64,000 bases of DNA from the NCBI GenBank assembly GCA_965205055.1, contig OZ242030.1, positions 2,976,001 through 3,040,000 of the forward strand. The letters are read 5' to 3'. The translations under genes were made by a program, and so were the position numbers. Of the stretch, positions 26,077 through 34,368 are shown piece after piece. Source of the stretch: CBDBBY01 sp965205055 (GTDB lineage Bacteria > Pseudomonadota > Alphaproteobacteria > Rhodobacterales > Rhodobacteraceae). Under the pieces are notes generated by a model, which saw only the letters and a program-made list of their open reading frames with translations, was not told the origin of the DNA and did not search any database. The stretch's first letter is position 1. Each line of letters begins with the position of its first letter.

Positions 26077-26535
26077 GGCCTGAAAGACAGATGGCAACGG
26101 GCGCACTCCGGCTCTGACACACGCCTTGAATGCGCGCAATGACCACGCAAGATTTTGTTTGCTCGTGCCCTCTGGCTCGCCATTGCTCCAAAGAAATGAA
26201 TCGAGTTCCGCGCCTTCATGAATTGGGTCCCCGGCAAACGCGCCGGCGAAACAGCAAATTGAACTGAGGCATTCATCTTCGGATCCACTTCGGTTCGCGA
26301 CCATACTGCGCTCTCGCGAGCCGCCCTCTTGCATCAGAATTCATCACGGCAAGCAAGTGAATACCTTCGGCCTTCTCGAAGCCGGAGGCTTCCGCCGCTC
26401 GCTTCGCGAATGGCGTCTTCAGGGGACGCAATCCCAGCTTGCGTCCTGCCTGCAATTGATCGCCTTCACCGGAATGCGTCGTGAAGCCTCAAGGATGAGC
26501 CGCCCCGCCGTGTTCCGCCGAGGGGTGCGGAAGGC
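26077..26535 (-). other. Region upstream of cobH, no recognised gene
   Basis: The cobH frame is open to 26334 and a separate 60-codon frame runs 26455-26273, but I recognise neither. A hairpin with arms GGACGCAA / TTGCGTCC (26434-26456) could end the upstream methyltransferase message, though there is no T-run. No B12-box was seen. Confidence 0.3.
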
Positions 26536-27222
26536 TTACGAGGAATCCGCTTTTCTACCCACCAGCACTGCTATCGGACCCATGTTCCAAACGCAGCGCG
26601 CGTCGAACCCCGCTGCGGCCAGCGCATCCAGTTCAACCTCAATCGGAAAATACGTATCTTCTTCGGACCATTGCTTGAAATGCTGGTCGGCGGTTTCATT
26701 GTCGACACCGCGAGAGGCCATGTGAATTCTCCACATGCGGTATGTCTCAGCTTGCTCATCCTGATCCGCCGACATGGTTGCGTCGGCGTTGACGAACAAG
26801 CCGCCGGGACCGAGCGCATCGTGAATGCGCCGGTACAGGGCGCGCTTCTCATCCATTGTCGAGATATGGTGGAGGGCCAGCGACGTCGCGACGACACTGC
26901 AGGGCGTCAAAGGCCCGTGGTAGGAACCTTCCCGGAAGCGGACCTTGTCTCCATGCCTCGCGAGGCGGCGGCGGGCTTGCTCAAGCATTTCCGGATCAAT
27001 GTCGACCAGCTCGGCGGCTCGGAACGACCCATGCGACAGGATCGCTTCCGACAGCGCCCCGGTTCCTGCCCCGAGTTCAAGCAACAAGCCATCGTCCCCG
27101 ACCGCAGCGGCGTGCTCAGCCGCCACCCGAAGCATCGTCTCATAGCCGGGAACAAAATCGCGTATCGCGCGGTCGAAGTTTTCGATTTCAACGTTCAGAT
27201 GCCGACTGACAGAATGCGACAT
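26536..27222 (-). CDS. SAM-dependent class I methyltransferase
   Basis: About 228 residues from the ATG at 27222 (MSHSVSRHLNVEIENFDRAI). Motif I LLLELGAGTGALSEAIL, acidic post-I VDIDPEMLEQA, and a later ATSLALHHISTMDEKRALYRRIHDALGPGG block are typical of class I Rossmann methyltransferases. It is on the same strand as the cob operon but 460 bp away. The substrate is unknown; it lacks the precorrin-methylase fold and so is not a missing cob methylase. Confidence 0.85.
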   Translation of the reverse strand: MSHSVSRHLNVEIENFDRAIRDFVPGYETMLRVAAEHAAAVGDDGLLLELGAGTGALSEAILSHGSFRAAELVDIDPEMLEQARRRLARHGDKVRFREGSYHGPLTPCSVVATSLALHHISTMDEKRALYRRIHDALGPGGLFVNADATMSADQDEQAETYRMWRIHMASRGVDNETADQHFKQWSEEDTYFPIEVELDALAAAGFDARCVWNMGPIAVLVGRKADSS

Positions 27223-27513
27223 GCGATGTCTCTTCTTCGAAATCTCGGGCAACGGTTGGCGCGGTAACACGGCCCTGATGTATCGGCAAGATCTTGTACG
27301 GGTTCTGCAATTTTGTGAACGTTCGCGATCCGACTCTTCTGCGTTCGAGGATGAGGCGCGACCGAAGCCTTCGCGGCAGAAGCCGAGCACCGGAGTATCA
27401 TGAAGAAACGGCTTCTATATGAATGCCTGCGCGCTGGAGCGACCGACATCCCTGCGACGACTGAGATTGACGGCCTCAGAAGATAACCGTCATCCGTTGA
27501 CCGGGCAAAAAAC

Positions 27514-27541
27514 ACGCCATTGACATATGCGTCATTGGCGT
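27514..27541 (+). promoter_or_regulatory. HigBA promoter/operator
   Basis: An inverted repeat ACGCCATTGAC (27514-27524) / GTCATTGGCGT (27531-27541), 10 of 11 positions paired, contains a consensus TTGACA at 27520-27525 and abuts a TATCTA -10 candidate (27543-27548, 17-bp spacing). It lies 30 bp ahead of the toxin frame. This is where an autoregulating XRE antitoxin would be expected to bind. Confidence 0.6.
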
Positions 27542-27570
27542 ATATCTAGATTTCGCGACTACGAACTGTT

Positions 27571-27879
27571 GTGGAGCTTTCAGAATTCAAGCGGCGCGCA
27601 AGGTCGATCATGGCTGATGCAGAGCGAGAAGCTGCGATCCTTTGAATTGCTGAGAACCCGGAAGCTGGAACCTTCCTCGGCGACGGTTTGCGAAAGGTAC
27701 GAATATCGCGCGAGGGCGGCGGCTTCAGAAAGATCTACGTCTTCGGGGGCCGCGATATGCCGATTTTCCTGATCTCGGTGTTTGCAAAGAACGAAAAGGC
27801 GGATCTGACGCCAAAGGAGCAAGCGGCGACCGTTGAACTCGGCAAGGAGACCGTCGCCATGTGGAGAGACAAGGAATGA
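27571..27879 (+). pseudogene. higB: HigB/RelE-like toxin with internal TGA
   Basis: From the GTG at 27571 the frame reads VELSEFKRRARSIMADAER, then TGA at 27643-27645, then continues in the same frame with IAENPEAGTFLGDG, LRKVRISREGG and FLISVFAKNEKADLTPKEQAA, an unmistakable RelE/HigB-type toxin. The alignment to the family is colinear across the TGA, which replaces a single aromatic-type position. A TTG at 27688 could restart but would lack the N-terminal third. The frame ends overlapping the antitoxin ATG (ATGA). Probably inactive. Confidence 0.8.
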
Positions 27880-28163
27880 GCGCATTCGGGAGCATCGAAC
27901 AAGGTCTTGAAGAGGCCAAGGAGTTTTCGAAAGGGCGGGGCACCCGTGCCATTGTCCACGAAATATCGCTGCCTGCAATCAACGTGGCCGAAGTCCGCGC
28001 GCGCACCGGACTTTCCCAGTCCGACTTTGCAAAGAGCATCGGAGTCACGAAAGGAACGCTCCTCAACTGGGAACAGGGCCGCCGAACGCCGCAAGGGCCA
28101 GCTCAAGTGCTTCTGGCGCTTATCGAGCGCAACCCGTCCGTTGTGAGAGATATGCTCGGTTAG
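27876..28163 (+). CDS. higA: HigA-type XRE antitoxin
   Basis: 95 residues. The C-terminal helix-turn-helix is VAEVRARTGLSQSDFAKSIG, followed by the GTLLNWEQGRRTPQGPA recognition and dimer segment typical of antitoxins that follow RelE-like toxins. The N-terminal 35 residues would be the toxin-binding part. The ATG overlaps the toxin TGA, so it depends on toxin-frame translation or on internal initiation after the premature stop. The frame itself is intact. Confidence 0.88.
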   Translation: MSAFGSIEQGLEEAKEFSKGRGTRAIVHEISLPAINVAEVRARTGLSQSDFAKSIGVTKGTLLNWEQGRRTPQGPAQVLLALIERNPSVVRDMLG

Positions 28164-28276
28164 CCAAATCCAGCTGACCGGGTCATTTTGTTGAACGCCG
28201 AGGTTGAGCCACAGCCGCCTGTCCAATTGGCGACTGACTGAACTGTCCGGGATTTTCCAACTGATGAAAGTGCTGT

Positions 28277-28680
28277 CTAGGGCCTGTCAACACTAGAATT
28301 TGGCTCGGATCTCGCTCGGATCTGTGCTTAAGTGACTGTCAAAAATGACATAAAAATCGAGCGGTGCACAGTCATGAAACAGACCGCAGCAAAGCAGTGT
28401 GCGAAAATCCACCCTTTTCTCCCGGTTCAGCGCAGGAACGTGCGGATTTCGAACATCGATTTCATCAATGCGGTTCTGTATGTCTTGGAGAACGGCTGCA
28501 AGCGGCGCGCGCTGCCGGAGCGGTTCGGCAACTGGTTCACGGTCTAGGCTCGGTTCCGCCGCTGGTCGAAAGCGGGCGCCAACGCTCTGCTCGCCGTCAG
28601 ATGCTGCGTCGAAACATCCGTTGGCCCGACTTCCTCGGTTGGAAGGCTGATCGTGTTGCAGCCGCGTGACCAGAAGCATG
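28277..28680 (+). mobile_element. IS5-family element, 5' fragment with terminal repeat
   Basis: It begins with CTAGGGCCTGTC, the inverse of the end at 15719-15730. A transposase N-terminus starts at ATG 28374 (MKQTAAKQCAKIHPFLPVQR, then VLYVLENGCKRRALPERFGNWFTV). It stops at a TAG (28545-28547); reading through gives RFRRWSKAGAN, normal for the family, so the stop is a mutation. Homology is lost by about 28680. It is the complementary half of the IS5 remnant found in abiEii. Confidence 0.7.
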
Positions 28681-28735
28681 GTATGCACATCCGACGTTCG
28701 CTCAGCTTGACACCAGATCTTTAGATAATTTACAC

Positions 28736-28747
28736 ATGTAATTACAT
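28736..28747. promoter_or_regulatory. 12-bp palindrome ahead of brnT
   Basis: ATGTAATTACAT is a perfect palindrome ending 11 bp before the brnT ATG, with a TTGACA at 28707-28712 upstream. It is a plausible BrnA autoregulation site. Confidence 0.5.
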
Positions 28748-28758
28748 TGAGGAGTGGA

Positions 28759-29050
28759 ATGGCCCGGCAGTTCGAGTGGGATGGCGCAAAAGATCAAAAG
28801 AATATCAGCAAGCACGGCATCAGCTTCGCAGAGGCTGTAGAAATTTTCGATGGCCCCGTGTTCACTGCGGCTGACGAACGCTTCGAGTACGGCAAAACGC
28901 GATATCAGCATGGGCTTTCTCCGCGACATGGTCGTATTGAATGTCGCACACGCGGATCGCGCAGGCGTCACTCGGATCATCTCGGCCCGATGGGCGACGA
29001 AGAAGGAAAGGAGGCTGTTTCATGCCTATCTCAAAGGAGCGCTTGGCTGA
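28759..29050 (+). pseudogene. brnT: BrnT toxin with frameshift
   Basis: The frame from ATG 28759 gives FEWDGAKDQKNISKHGISFAEAVEIF, the BrnT N-terminus, up to FEYGKTRY near 28909. From there the homologous continuation (ISMGFLRDMVVLNV, then VTRIISARWATKKERRLF) is in the next frame, ending at 29050. Loss of two bases in an AT run at about 28908-28912 would explain it. BrnT is a small RNase toxin of about 90 residues. As written, the protein loses its C-terminal strands and the RIISAR motif, so it should be inactive unless this is a sequence error. Confidence 0.78.
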
Positions 29051-29300
29051 GATCGAAGCAATGCCCGACGATCAAATCGACACCAGCGACATTCCTGAAT
29101 TGGATGAAACTTTTTTTGAGACGGCCCGTCTAGTTCTGCCTGCCGGGACAAGGAAAAAAACAGTGACCATGCGCATGGATGAAGATGTTCTTGAATGGTT
29201 TCGCTCACGCGGCAAAGGCCATTTGACCCGCATGAACGCGGTATTGCGCGCGTACATGTTGGCGCATCGCGGCCAAGATCTCAGCGACAAGCATCATTGA
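29022..29300 (+). CDS. brnA: BrnA antitoxin
   Basis: 92 residues. PISKERLAEIEAMPDDQIDTSDIPELDE is the toxin-binding N-terminus, and KKTVTMRMDEDVLEWFRSRGKGHLTRMNAVLRAYM is the ribbon-helix-helix DNA-binding part, both typical of BrnA. A strong AAGGAAAGGAGG ribosome site precedes the ATG. It overlaps the brnT frame by 29 bp. The frame is intact, in contrast to its toxin. Confidence 0.9.
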   Translation: MPISKERLAEIEAMPDDQIDTSDIPELDETFFETARLVLPAGTRKKTVTMRMDEDVLEWFRSRGKGHLTRMNAVLRAYMLAHRGQDLSDKHH

Positions 29301-29458
29301 GGCGCCGGATTTCAGATCGTTTGTTCAGCTTTTTGCTCTCAGAAAAACCCGCGGTGGCTCACCCCGCAGTCAAATCGGCAGCCGAGTGCATTGAGAATAA
29401 CAACGACGTCTCGATTTCACTCGCCGCGGCCGGATTTCCAACTCTCAGAATCTGCCAT

Positions 29459-31006
29459 CTAAAAGATGACGCTTGGAAGCCAAGTCGACAGGGATGGGAA
29501 TTGCCACACCAGATACATCCCAAGAATCTGAAGAAAGATGAACGGCAGCACGCCCCGATATATGTCGGTGGTGGTCACGTCGTCCGGCGCGGCTCCTCGC
29601 AAATAGAACAAGGAAAAGCCGAAAGGAGGAGTCAGGAAGCTGGTTTGAAGGTTTATCGCGATCAGGATCCCGAGCCAGATGGGATCATGGCCCATCAAGA
29701 TCAATTGCGGCGTGACCAAAGGCAAAACGATCACCGCAATTTCAACGAAGTCCAGGAAGAAACCGAGCACGAACAGGAAGATCATTGTGAAGAACAATGC
29801 GCCTGCAGCCCCGCCGGGAAGCCGGGATATGATATTCGCCACCCGGTCTTCGCCGCCCAGACCGATAAACACCAGCGAAAAGAAGCTGGCCGCCAGAATT
29901 ATCACGAAAATCATCGAGGTCATCGTCATCGTGGATGTCGCCGCTTCGCGCAGCATTCCTGTTCGGAGACCGGAACGCGCGGACGCGACAGCGGCAATGA
30001 TGCCGATGGCGATCAACACGGCATAGAGTCCGCCAAGCGCAACGTCAGCCGCTTCGACGGTCTCCCGCTGCAATCTAACCGGAAACGCTCCCGACAGAAT
30101 CAGCACAAGCGCCAGCGCGGCCGCGCCGCTCAACAAAACGGAGCGGTTCGCGCCCTGACGGAAACCAGCCATCAAGAGCGCCCCGATCGCTCCGACCGAT
30201 GCCGCCTCCGTCGGGGTGGCGACGCCGCCTAGAATTGATCCCAAAACAGTGACGATAAGGGCGATTGGCGGAATGACGGCTGCAAACACTTCCTGATGCG
30301 TCGGGCGTTTTCCGTCGGAAAGGGGAGGCGCGTCTGACGGAAAGAACACCCCGCGTCCGAGAATGTACAGGAGATACAAGAGAACCAAAACAAGACCGGG
30401 GATCAACGCAGCGGCAAAAAACTGTCCGACCGACAACGCTTCCACGCTGAACTTTCCCTGAGCGTATTGGGCTTGCTGGAACGAGTTCGACATCACGTCC
30501 GACAAAATGATCAGCAATGTTGACGGAGGGATTATCTGGCCGAGCGTTCCTGCGGTGCACACGGTTCCGGCGGCGAACGGTTTCGAGTATCCCGCCCGCA
30601 GCATCGACGGAAGCGCGATCAGGCCCATTGCGACAACCGTTGCTCCGACGATTCCCGTGGACGCGGCCAACAAGGCGCCAACCAGAACCACGGATATGCC
30701 CAAACCGCCTCTGAGCCGGCCGAAGAGGCGGCCCATCGTGTCGAGCAGGTTCTCGGCGACTTTGCTCTTCTCGAGGATGGCTCCCATCAGGATGAAAACC
30801 GGGATTGCGATGAGAACCTGGTTGGAGATCAATCCGAATGCCCGTTGCCCGAGCGCGCCAAGCAAGGAGATGTCCATCGCTCCGACGAGCCAGCCGAGGA
30901 ATGCGAAAACAACCGCAGTTCCTGCGATCGAAAACGCAACGGGGAACCCGGATAGAACAGCGGCTATGAGGGCCGCAAACATGATGAGGTCGAGATATTC
31001 GCTCAT
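29459..31006 (-). CDS. dctM: TRAP transporter large membrane subunit (DctM), hut-linked
   Basis: About 515 residues, starting MSEYLDLIMFAALIAAVLSGFPVAFSIAG at 31006, which overlaps the dctQ stop (ATGA). STGIVGATVVAMGLIALP and the second-repeat motif NLQTSFLTPPFGFSLFYLRG are the DctM signatures. It is longer than most DctM (about 430) because of an inserted segment with extra hydrophobic helices (about residues 265-365), a known variant in larger TRAP M subunits. It is the last gene of the hutI-hutG-hutU-dctP-dctQ-dctM run. Confidence 0.9.
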   Translation of the reverse strand: MSEYLDLIMFAALIAAVLSGFPVAFSIAGTAVVFAFLGWLVGAMDISLLGALGQRAFGLISNQVLIAIPVFILMGAILEKSKVAENLLDTMGRLFGRLRGGLGISVVLVGALLAASTGIVGATVVAMGLIALPSMLRAGYSKPFAAGTVCTAGTLGQIIPPSTLLIILSDVMSNSFQQAQYAQGKFSVEALSVGQFFAAALIPGLVLVLLYLLYILGRGVFFPSDAPPLSDGKRPTHQEVFAAVIPPIALIVTVLGSILGGVATPTEAASVGAIGALLMAGFRQGANRSVLLSGAAALALVLILSGAFPVRLQRETVEAADVALGGLYAVLIAIGIIAAVASARSGLRTGMLREAATSTMTMTSMIFVIILAASFFSLVFIGLGGEDRVANIISRLPGGAAGALFFTMIFLFVLGFFLDFVEIAVIVLPLVTPQLILMGHDPIWLGILIAINLQTSFLTPPFGFSLFYLRGAAPDDVTTTDIYRGVLPFIFLQILGMYLVWQFPSLSTWLPSVIF

Positions 31007-31497
31007 TCCTTGGGAGCCGAGAACAGTCGAATCAGGATGGCCAGCGACTGAAGCATCACAAGTATGCAAAACGCGGGGATGAGCGATTTGAGCAGGAATA
31101 CAGCTTCGATCCCGCCCACGGAGATCGGGCCTTCAAGGATTGCCCAGGAATTGCGGACGGACGGCCAAGACCAATAAAGCAACGTCAGCATCGCCGGCAT
31201 AAGCAAAAAGAGATGCCCGAATATATCCACGTTCCGTTTGGCGGTTGCGGGAAGACGAGCATAAAAAACGTCCACCCGGACGTGGCCGTCGACCAGAAGC
31301 GTATAACCCGCCCCCAGCATGAACAGCGTTGCGTGCATGTAGAGCACGCTTTCTTGAACTGCTATCGAATTGAAGCCGAAGACATATCTGCCAAGGACGC
31401 TGCAAAACTGGACGAACACCATGATCGCGACGAGCCACCGGACGGCCCATGCGACTGATTTGTTTATGGCATCCAAACAGTTTGCAAGCGTCAGCAT
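31003..31497 (-). CDS. dctQ: TRAP transporter small membrane subunit (DctQ), hut-linked
   Basis: 164 residues with four hydrophobic segments. The AVQESVLYMHATLFMLGAGYTLLVDGHVRVDVFYARL block is the usual DctQ core. It sits 53 bp after dctP and overlaps dctM by 4 bp. Confidence 0.88.
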   Translation of the reverse strand: MLTLANCLDAINKSVAWAVRWLVAIMVFVQFCSVLGRYVFGFNSIAVQESVLYMHATLFMLGAGYTLLVDGHVRVDVFYARLPATAKRNVDIFGHLFLLMPAMLTLLYWSWPSVRNSWAILEGPISVGGIEAVFLLKSLIPAFCILVMLQSLAILIRLFSAPKE

Positions 31498-31550
31498 GCT
31501 GGGTCCCTTGGCAGGAACCCGGCGCCATGTCGATGCCGGGTTCCAATATG

Positions 31551-32639
31551 TTAATAGCCCATGACCGCGGCGCGCGCATTCATCTGGCCATTGTCGGCAT
31601 AAGTCATGTAGCCGCCGACGCTGTCGCGGTATGCGACAAAGCTCTCGGTGATGCGTTTGACCAGTTCGTCGTCGTCCTGACGCAGTTCGTCAATTGTCTC
31701 GGCTGCGGCTTCGCCCATTGCGTCGATCACGCTGTCGGGAAACCGTTTGACCTGAACGCCTTCCTCTTCAACCAGCTTCTTGAGCGAAGACGCATGTTTG
31801 GTCGTGTATTCTGTCCAGACAGGGTTGTAGAGGCTTTCGCATGCGAAGCTGACGGCTTGCTGAAGATCGCCGGGGAGAGCGTTGTAGGCATCCGCATTCA
31901 CGGCGCATTCCTCCGCAGAGGACGGCTCGCCGACTCCGGGCCAGTAGTAGTACTTGGCGACTTGGAAATACCCCAAAGAACTGTCGGTCCAAGGCCCGAT
32001 GAATTCACCGGCGTCCAAGGCGCCCGTTTGAAGGGCTTGGAACATCGCCGGCCCGGACATTGCTTCCGCGGCCATTCCGATATTGGCGGCCATTTCCGAC
32101 GCCAAGCCGGTCGTGCGGAACTTCAGGCCTTTCAGGTCGTCAACCGAGTTCACTTCGTTGCGGAACCAGCCGCCCCACTGAGGTCCGGAGTTGCCGCACA
32201 AGAAGGGCTTCAAGTTGAAGCGGGCGTACATCTCGTCGTAGAGCGGTTGGCCGCCGCCATGATAGAGCCAGCCGAACTGCTCGTCCGCGCGCAAGCCGAA
32301 AGGCTGAGAACCGAAAAGCAAAATTCCTTTGGACTTTGAGCCCCAATACGCCGGAACCGCATGGTACAGTTCGGCAGTGCCTTCGCTGACCGCGTCGAAT
32401 ACGCCGCGCCCGGGAACGAGTTCGCCCGACGCGAAGAGTTCAACCTCGATGCGTCCGCCCGACAGCGCGGCAATGCGATCCGCCAGCATTTGGGCAGCAA
32501 CGCCGGGCCCGGGCAGGTTTTTCGGCCACGCAGTGACCATTTTCCACCGCAATTTATCTTGCGCGACTGCTGGGGCTGCAAGCGAGCTTGCTGCCAGCCC
32601 GACAGCGCCCGTCGTCAAGAATGCACGTCTTTCCATCAT
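31551..32639 (-). CDS. dctP: TRAP transporter periplasmic binding protein (DctP), hut-linked
   Basis: About 362 residues. The start at 32639 (MMERRAFLTTG) follows AGGAGAAC and gives a twin-arginine type signal (RRAFLTTG, then a hydrophobic core ending APAVAQ). The mature part begins LRWKMVTAWPKNLPGPG, typical of the DctP subgroup that includes lactate and keto-acid binders, with a LKGLKFRTTGLASEMAANIG block holding the substrate Arg. It lies 55 bp after hutU in the same orientation. It probably imports a hut substrate or product such as urocanate; this is inferred from position only. Confidence 0.88.
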   Translation of the reverse strand: MMERRAFLTTGAVGLAASSLAAPAVAQDKLRWKMVTAWPKNLPGPGVAAQMLADRIAALSGGRIEVELFASGELVPGRGVFDAVSEGTAELYHAVPAYWGSKSKGILLFGSQPFGLRADEQFGWLYHGGGQPLYDEMYARFNLKPFLCGNSGPQWGGWFRNEVNSVDDLKGLKFRTTGLASEMAANIGMAAEAMSGPAMFQALQTGALDAGEFIGPWTDSSLGYFQVAKYYYWPGVGEPSSAEECAVNADAYNALPGDLQQAVSFACESLYNPVWTEYTTKHASSLKKLVEEEGVQVKRFPDSVIDAMGEAAAETIDELRQDDDELVKRITESFVAYRDSVGGYMTYADNGQMNARAAVMGY

Positions 32640-32694
32640 AGTTCTCCTGTTGTTGTGGATTTCAGTGGTCTGCTCGCAGTTTCCGCCGCGCTCC

Positions 32695-34368
32695 TTAGTT
32701 TCCAAGGATTCCCGGCAGCCTGAGGCCGTGCTCCTTCGCGCATTCGATGGCTTCGTCGTAGCCCGCATCCGCGTGGCGCCAGACGCCCGAAGCCGGGTCG
32801 TTCCATAGAACGCGCTCCAATCTGCGCGCCGCCGCCGCCGTTCCGTCGGCGCAGATCACCAAGCCGGAATGCTGGCTGAAGCCCATGCCGACCCCGCCGC
32901 CATGGTGCACGCTCACCCAAGTCGCTCCGGATGCCGTGTTGACCAATGCGTTCAGCAGCGGCCAATCAGAGACGGCATCCGATCCGTCCTTCATGGCTTC
33001 GGTTTCACGGTTGGGCGAGGCGACAGAGCCGCTGTCCAAGTGATCGCGACCGATCACGACAGGAGCTTCCAGCTCTCCGTTCGCCACCATTTCGTTGAAT
33101 TTCAGGCCTGCGCGATGCCGTTCGCCAAGACCGATCCAACAGATCCGCGCCGGCAGGCCCTGGAACGCGATCCGTTCGCGCGCCATGTCGAGCCAATTGT
33201 GCAGATGCGCGTTCTCGGGGAAAAGCTCCTTCATGGCTCGATCCGTTTTGTAGATGTCTTCCGGGTCGCCCGACAGAGCGCACCACCGGAACGGGCCGAT
33301 GCCCCGGCAGAACAGCGGGCGGATGTAGGCAGGGACGAAGCCGGGAAACACGAATGCGTTTTCCAGGCCTTCCTCAAGAGCCATCTGCCGGATGTTGTTC
33401 CCGTAGTCCAGGACCGGAACGCCGTCGTTCCAGAAGTCGACCATGGCCGATACATGGGTTTTCATGGAAGCCCGCGATGCGGCTTCAACGGATTTCGGAT
33501 CCGTTTCCCGCTTTTCACGCCATTGGGCCATGGTCCAACCTTGCGGCAGATATCCGTTCACGGGATCATGCGCGCTCGTCTGGTCCGTGACTATGTCCGG
33601 ACGAATGCCCCGGCTGTGGATTTCGGGGAAGACATCCGCCGCGTTTCCCAGCAGCCCCACCGATTTCGCCTCGCCCGCTTTTGTCCAGCGCCCGATCATC
33701 TCCAGCGCTTGATCCAAGGTTTCGGCCTTTTCATCCAAATATTTGGTTCTCAGACGAAAATCGATGCTGTCAGGGTTGCACTCAACTGCAAGGCAGCACG
33801 CGCCGGCAAAGACCGCGGCCAAGGGCTGGGCGCCGCCCATGCCGCCCAGTCCGCCAGTGAGAATCCACCTGCCTTTGAGATCGCCGCCGTAGTGCTGGCG
33901 GCCGGCTTCAGCGAAGGTCTCGTACGTGCCTTGGACGATTCCCTGCGTCCCGATGTAAATCCACGACCCCGCAGTCATCTGACCGTACACCATGAGGCCT
34001 TTTTTATCGAGCTCGTTGAAATGGTCCCAATTCGCCCAATGCGGCACCAGGTTCGAGTTTGCGATCAAAACCCTGGGCGCATCTGAATGGGTTTTTACGA
34101 TTGCAACGGGCTTTCCCGATTGCACGACAAGGGTTTCGTCTGAATCCAATTCCTTCAAGTTGGCGGCTATGCGGTCGAAGTCTTCCCAAGTTCGCGCGGC
34201 CCGGCCGATGCCGCCGTACACAACCAGCTCTTGAGGATTTTCAGCGACGTCGGGATGCAGGTTGTTCATCAGCATCCGAAGCGGCGCCTCGGTCTGCCAG
34301 CTTTTCGCGTTCAGAACCGGTCCTGTCGGAGGATAGATGTCACGTGTATTCTTGCGGGATCTGTTCAC
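32695..34368 (-). CDS. hutU: Urocanate hydratase
   Basis: 557 residues, the normal length. Near the N-terminus are GIGRAARTWEDFDRI and TLVVQSGKP, then WILTGGLGGMGGAQPLAA (NAD+ binding), the VGLLGNAADVFPE block and GIGPFRWCALSGDPEDI. It adds water to urocanate to give imidazolonepropionate in the second step of histidine breakdown. Its ATG overlaps the hutG stop. No histidine ammonia-lyase (hutH), which would make its substrate, is in the window. Confidence 0.96.
   Translation of the reverse strand: MNRSRKNTRDIYPPTGPVLNAKSWQTEAPLRMLMNNLHPDVAENPQELVVYGGIGRAARTWEDFDRIAANLKELDSDETLVVQSGKPVAIVKTHSDAPRVLIANSNLVPHWANWDHFNELDKKGLMVYGQMTAGSWIYIGTQGIVQGTYETFAEAGRQHYGGDLKGRWILTGGLGGMGGAQPLAAVFAGACCLAVECNPDSIDFRLRTKYLDEKAETLDQALEMIGRWTKAGEAKSVGLLGNAADVFPEIHSRGIRPDIVTDQTSAHDPVNGYLPQGWTMAQWREKRETDPKSVEAASRASMKTHVSAMVDFWNDGVPVLDYGNNIRQMALEEGLENAFVFPGFVPAYIRPLFCRGIGPFRWCALSGDPEDIYKTDRAMKELFPENAHLHNWLDMARERIAFQGLPARICWIGLGERHRAGLKFNEMVANGELEAPVVIGRDHLDSGSVASPNRETEAMKDGSDAVSDWPLLNALVNTASGATWVSVHHGGGVGMGFSQHSGLVICADGTAAAARRLERVLWNDPASGVWRHADAGYDEAIECAKEHGLRLPGILGN

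Noticed and set aside
26077..26334. N-terminal extension of cobH
   Set aside because: The first 86 codons have no similarity to methylmutases, and the ATG at 26076 gives the expected N-terminus and the catalytic His at position 42.
18339..26535. Cobalamin riboswitch upstream of cobA or cobH
   Set aside because: I searched both strands by eye for the B12-box and did not find a credible match.
15465..27645. TGA read as Trp or selenocysteine
   Set aside because: TGA clearly ends many normal genes here (for example the ATGA overlaps) and only broken toxins carry internal TGA.
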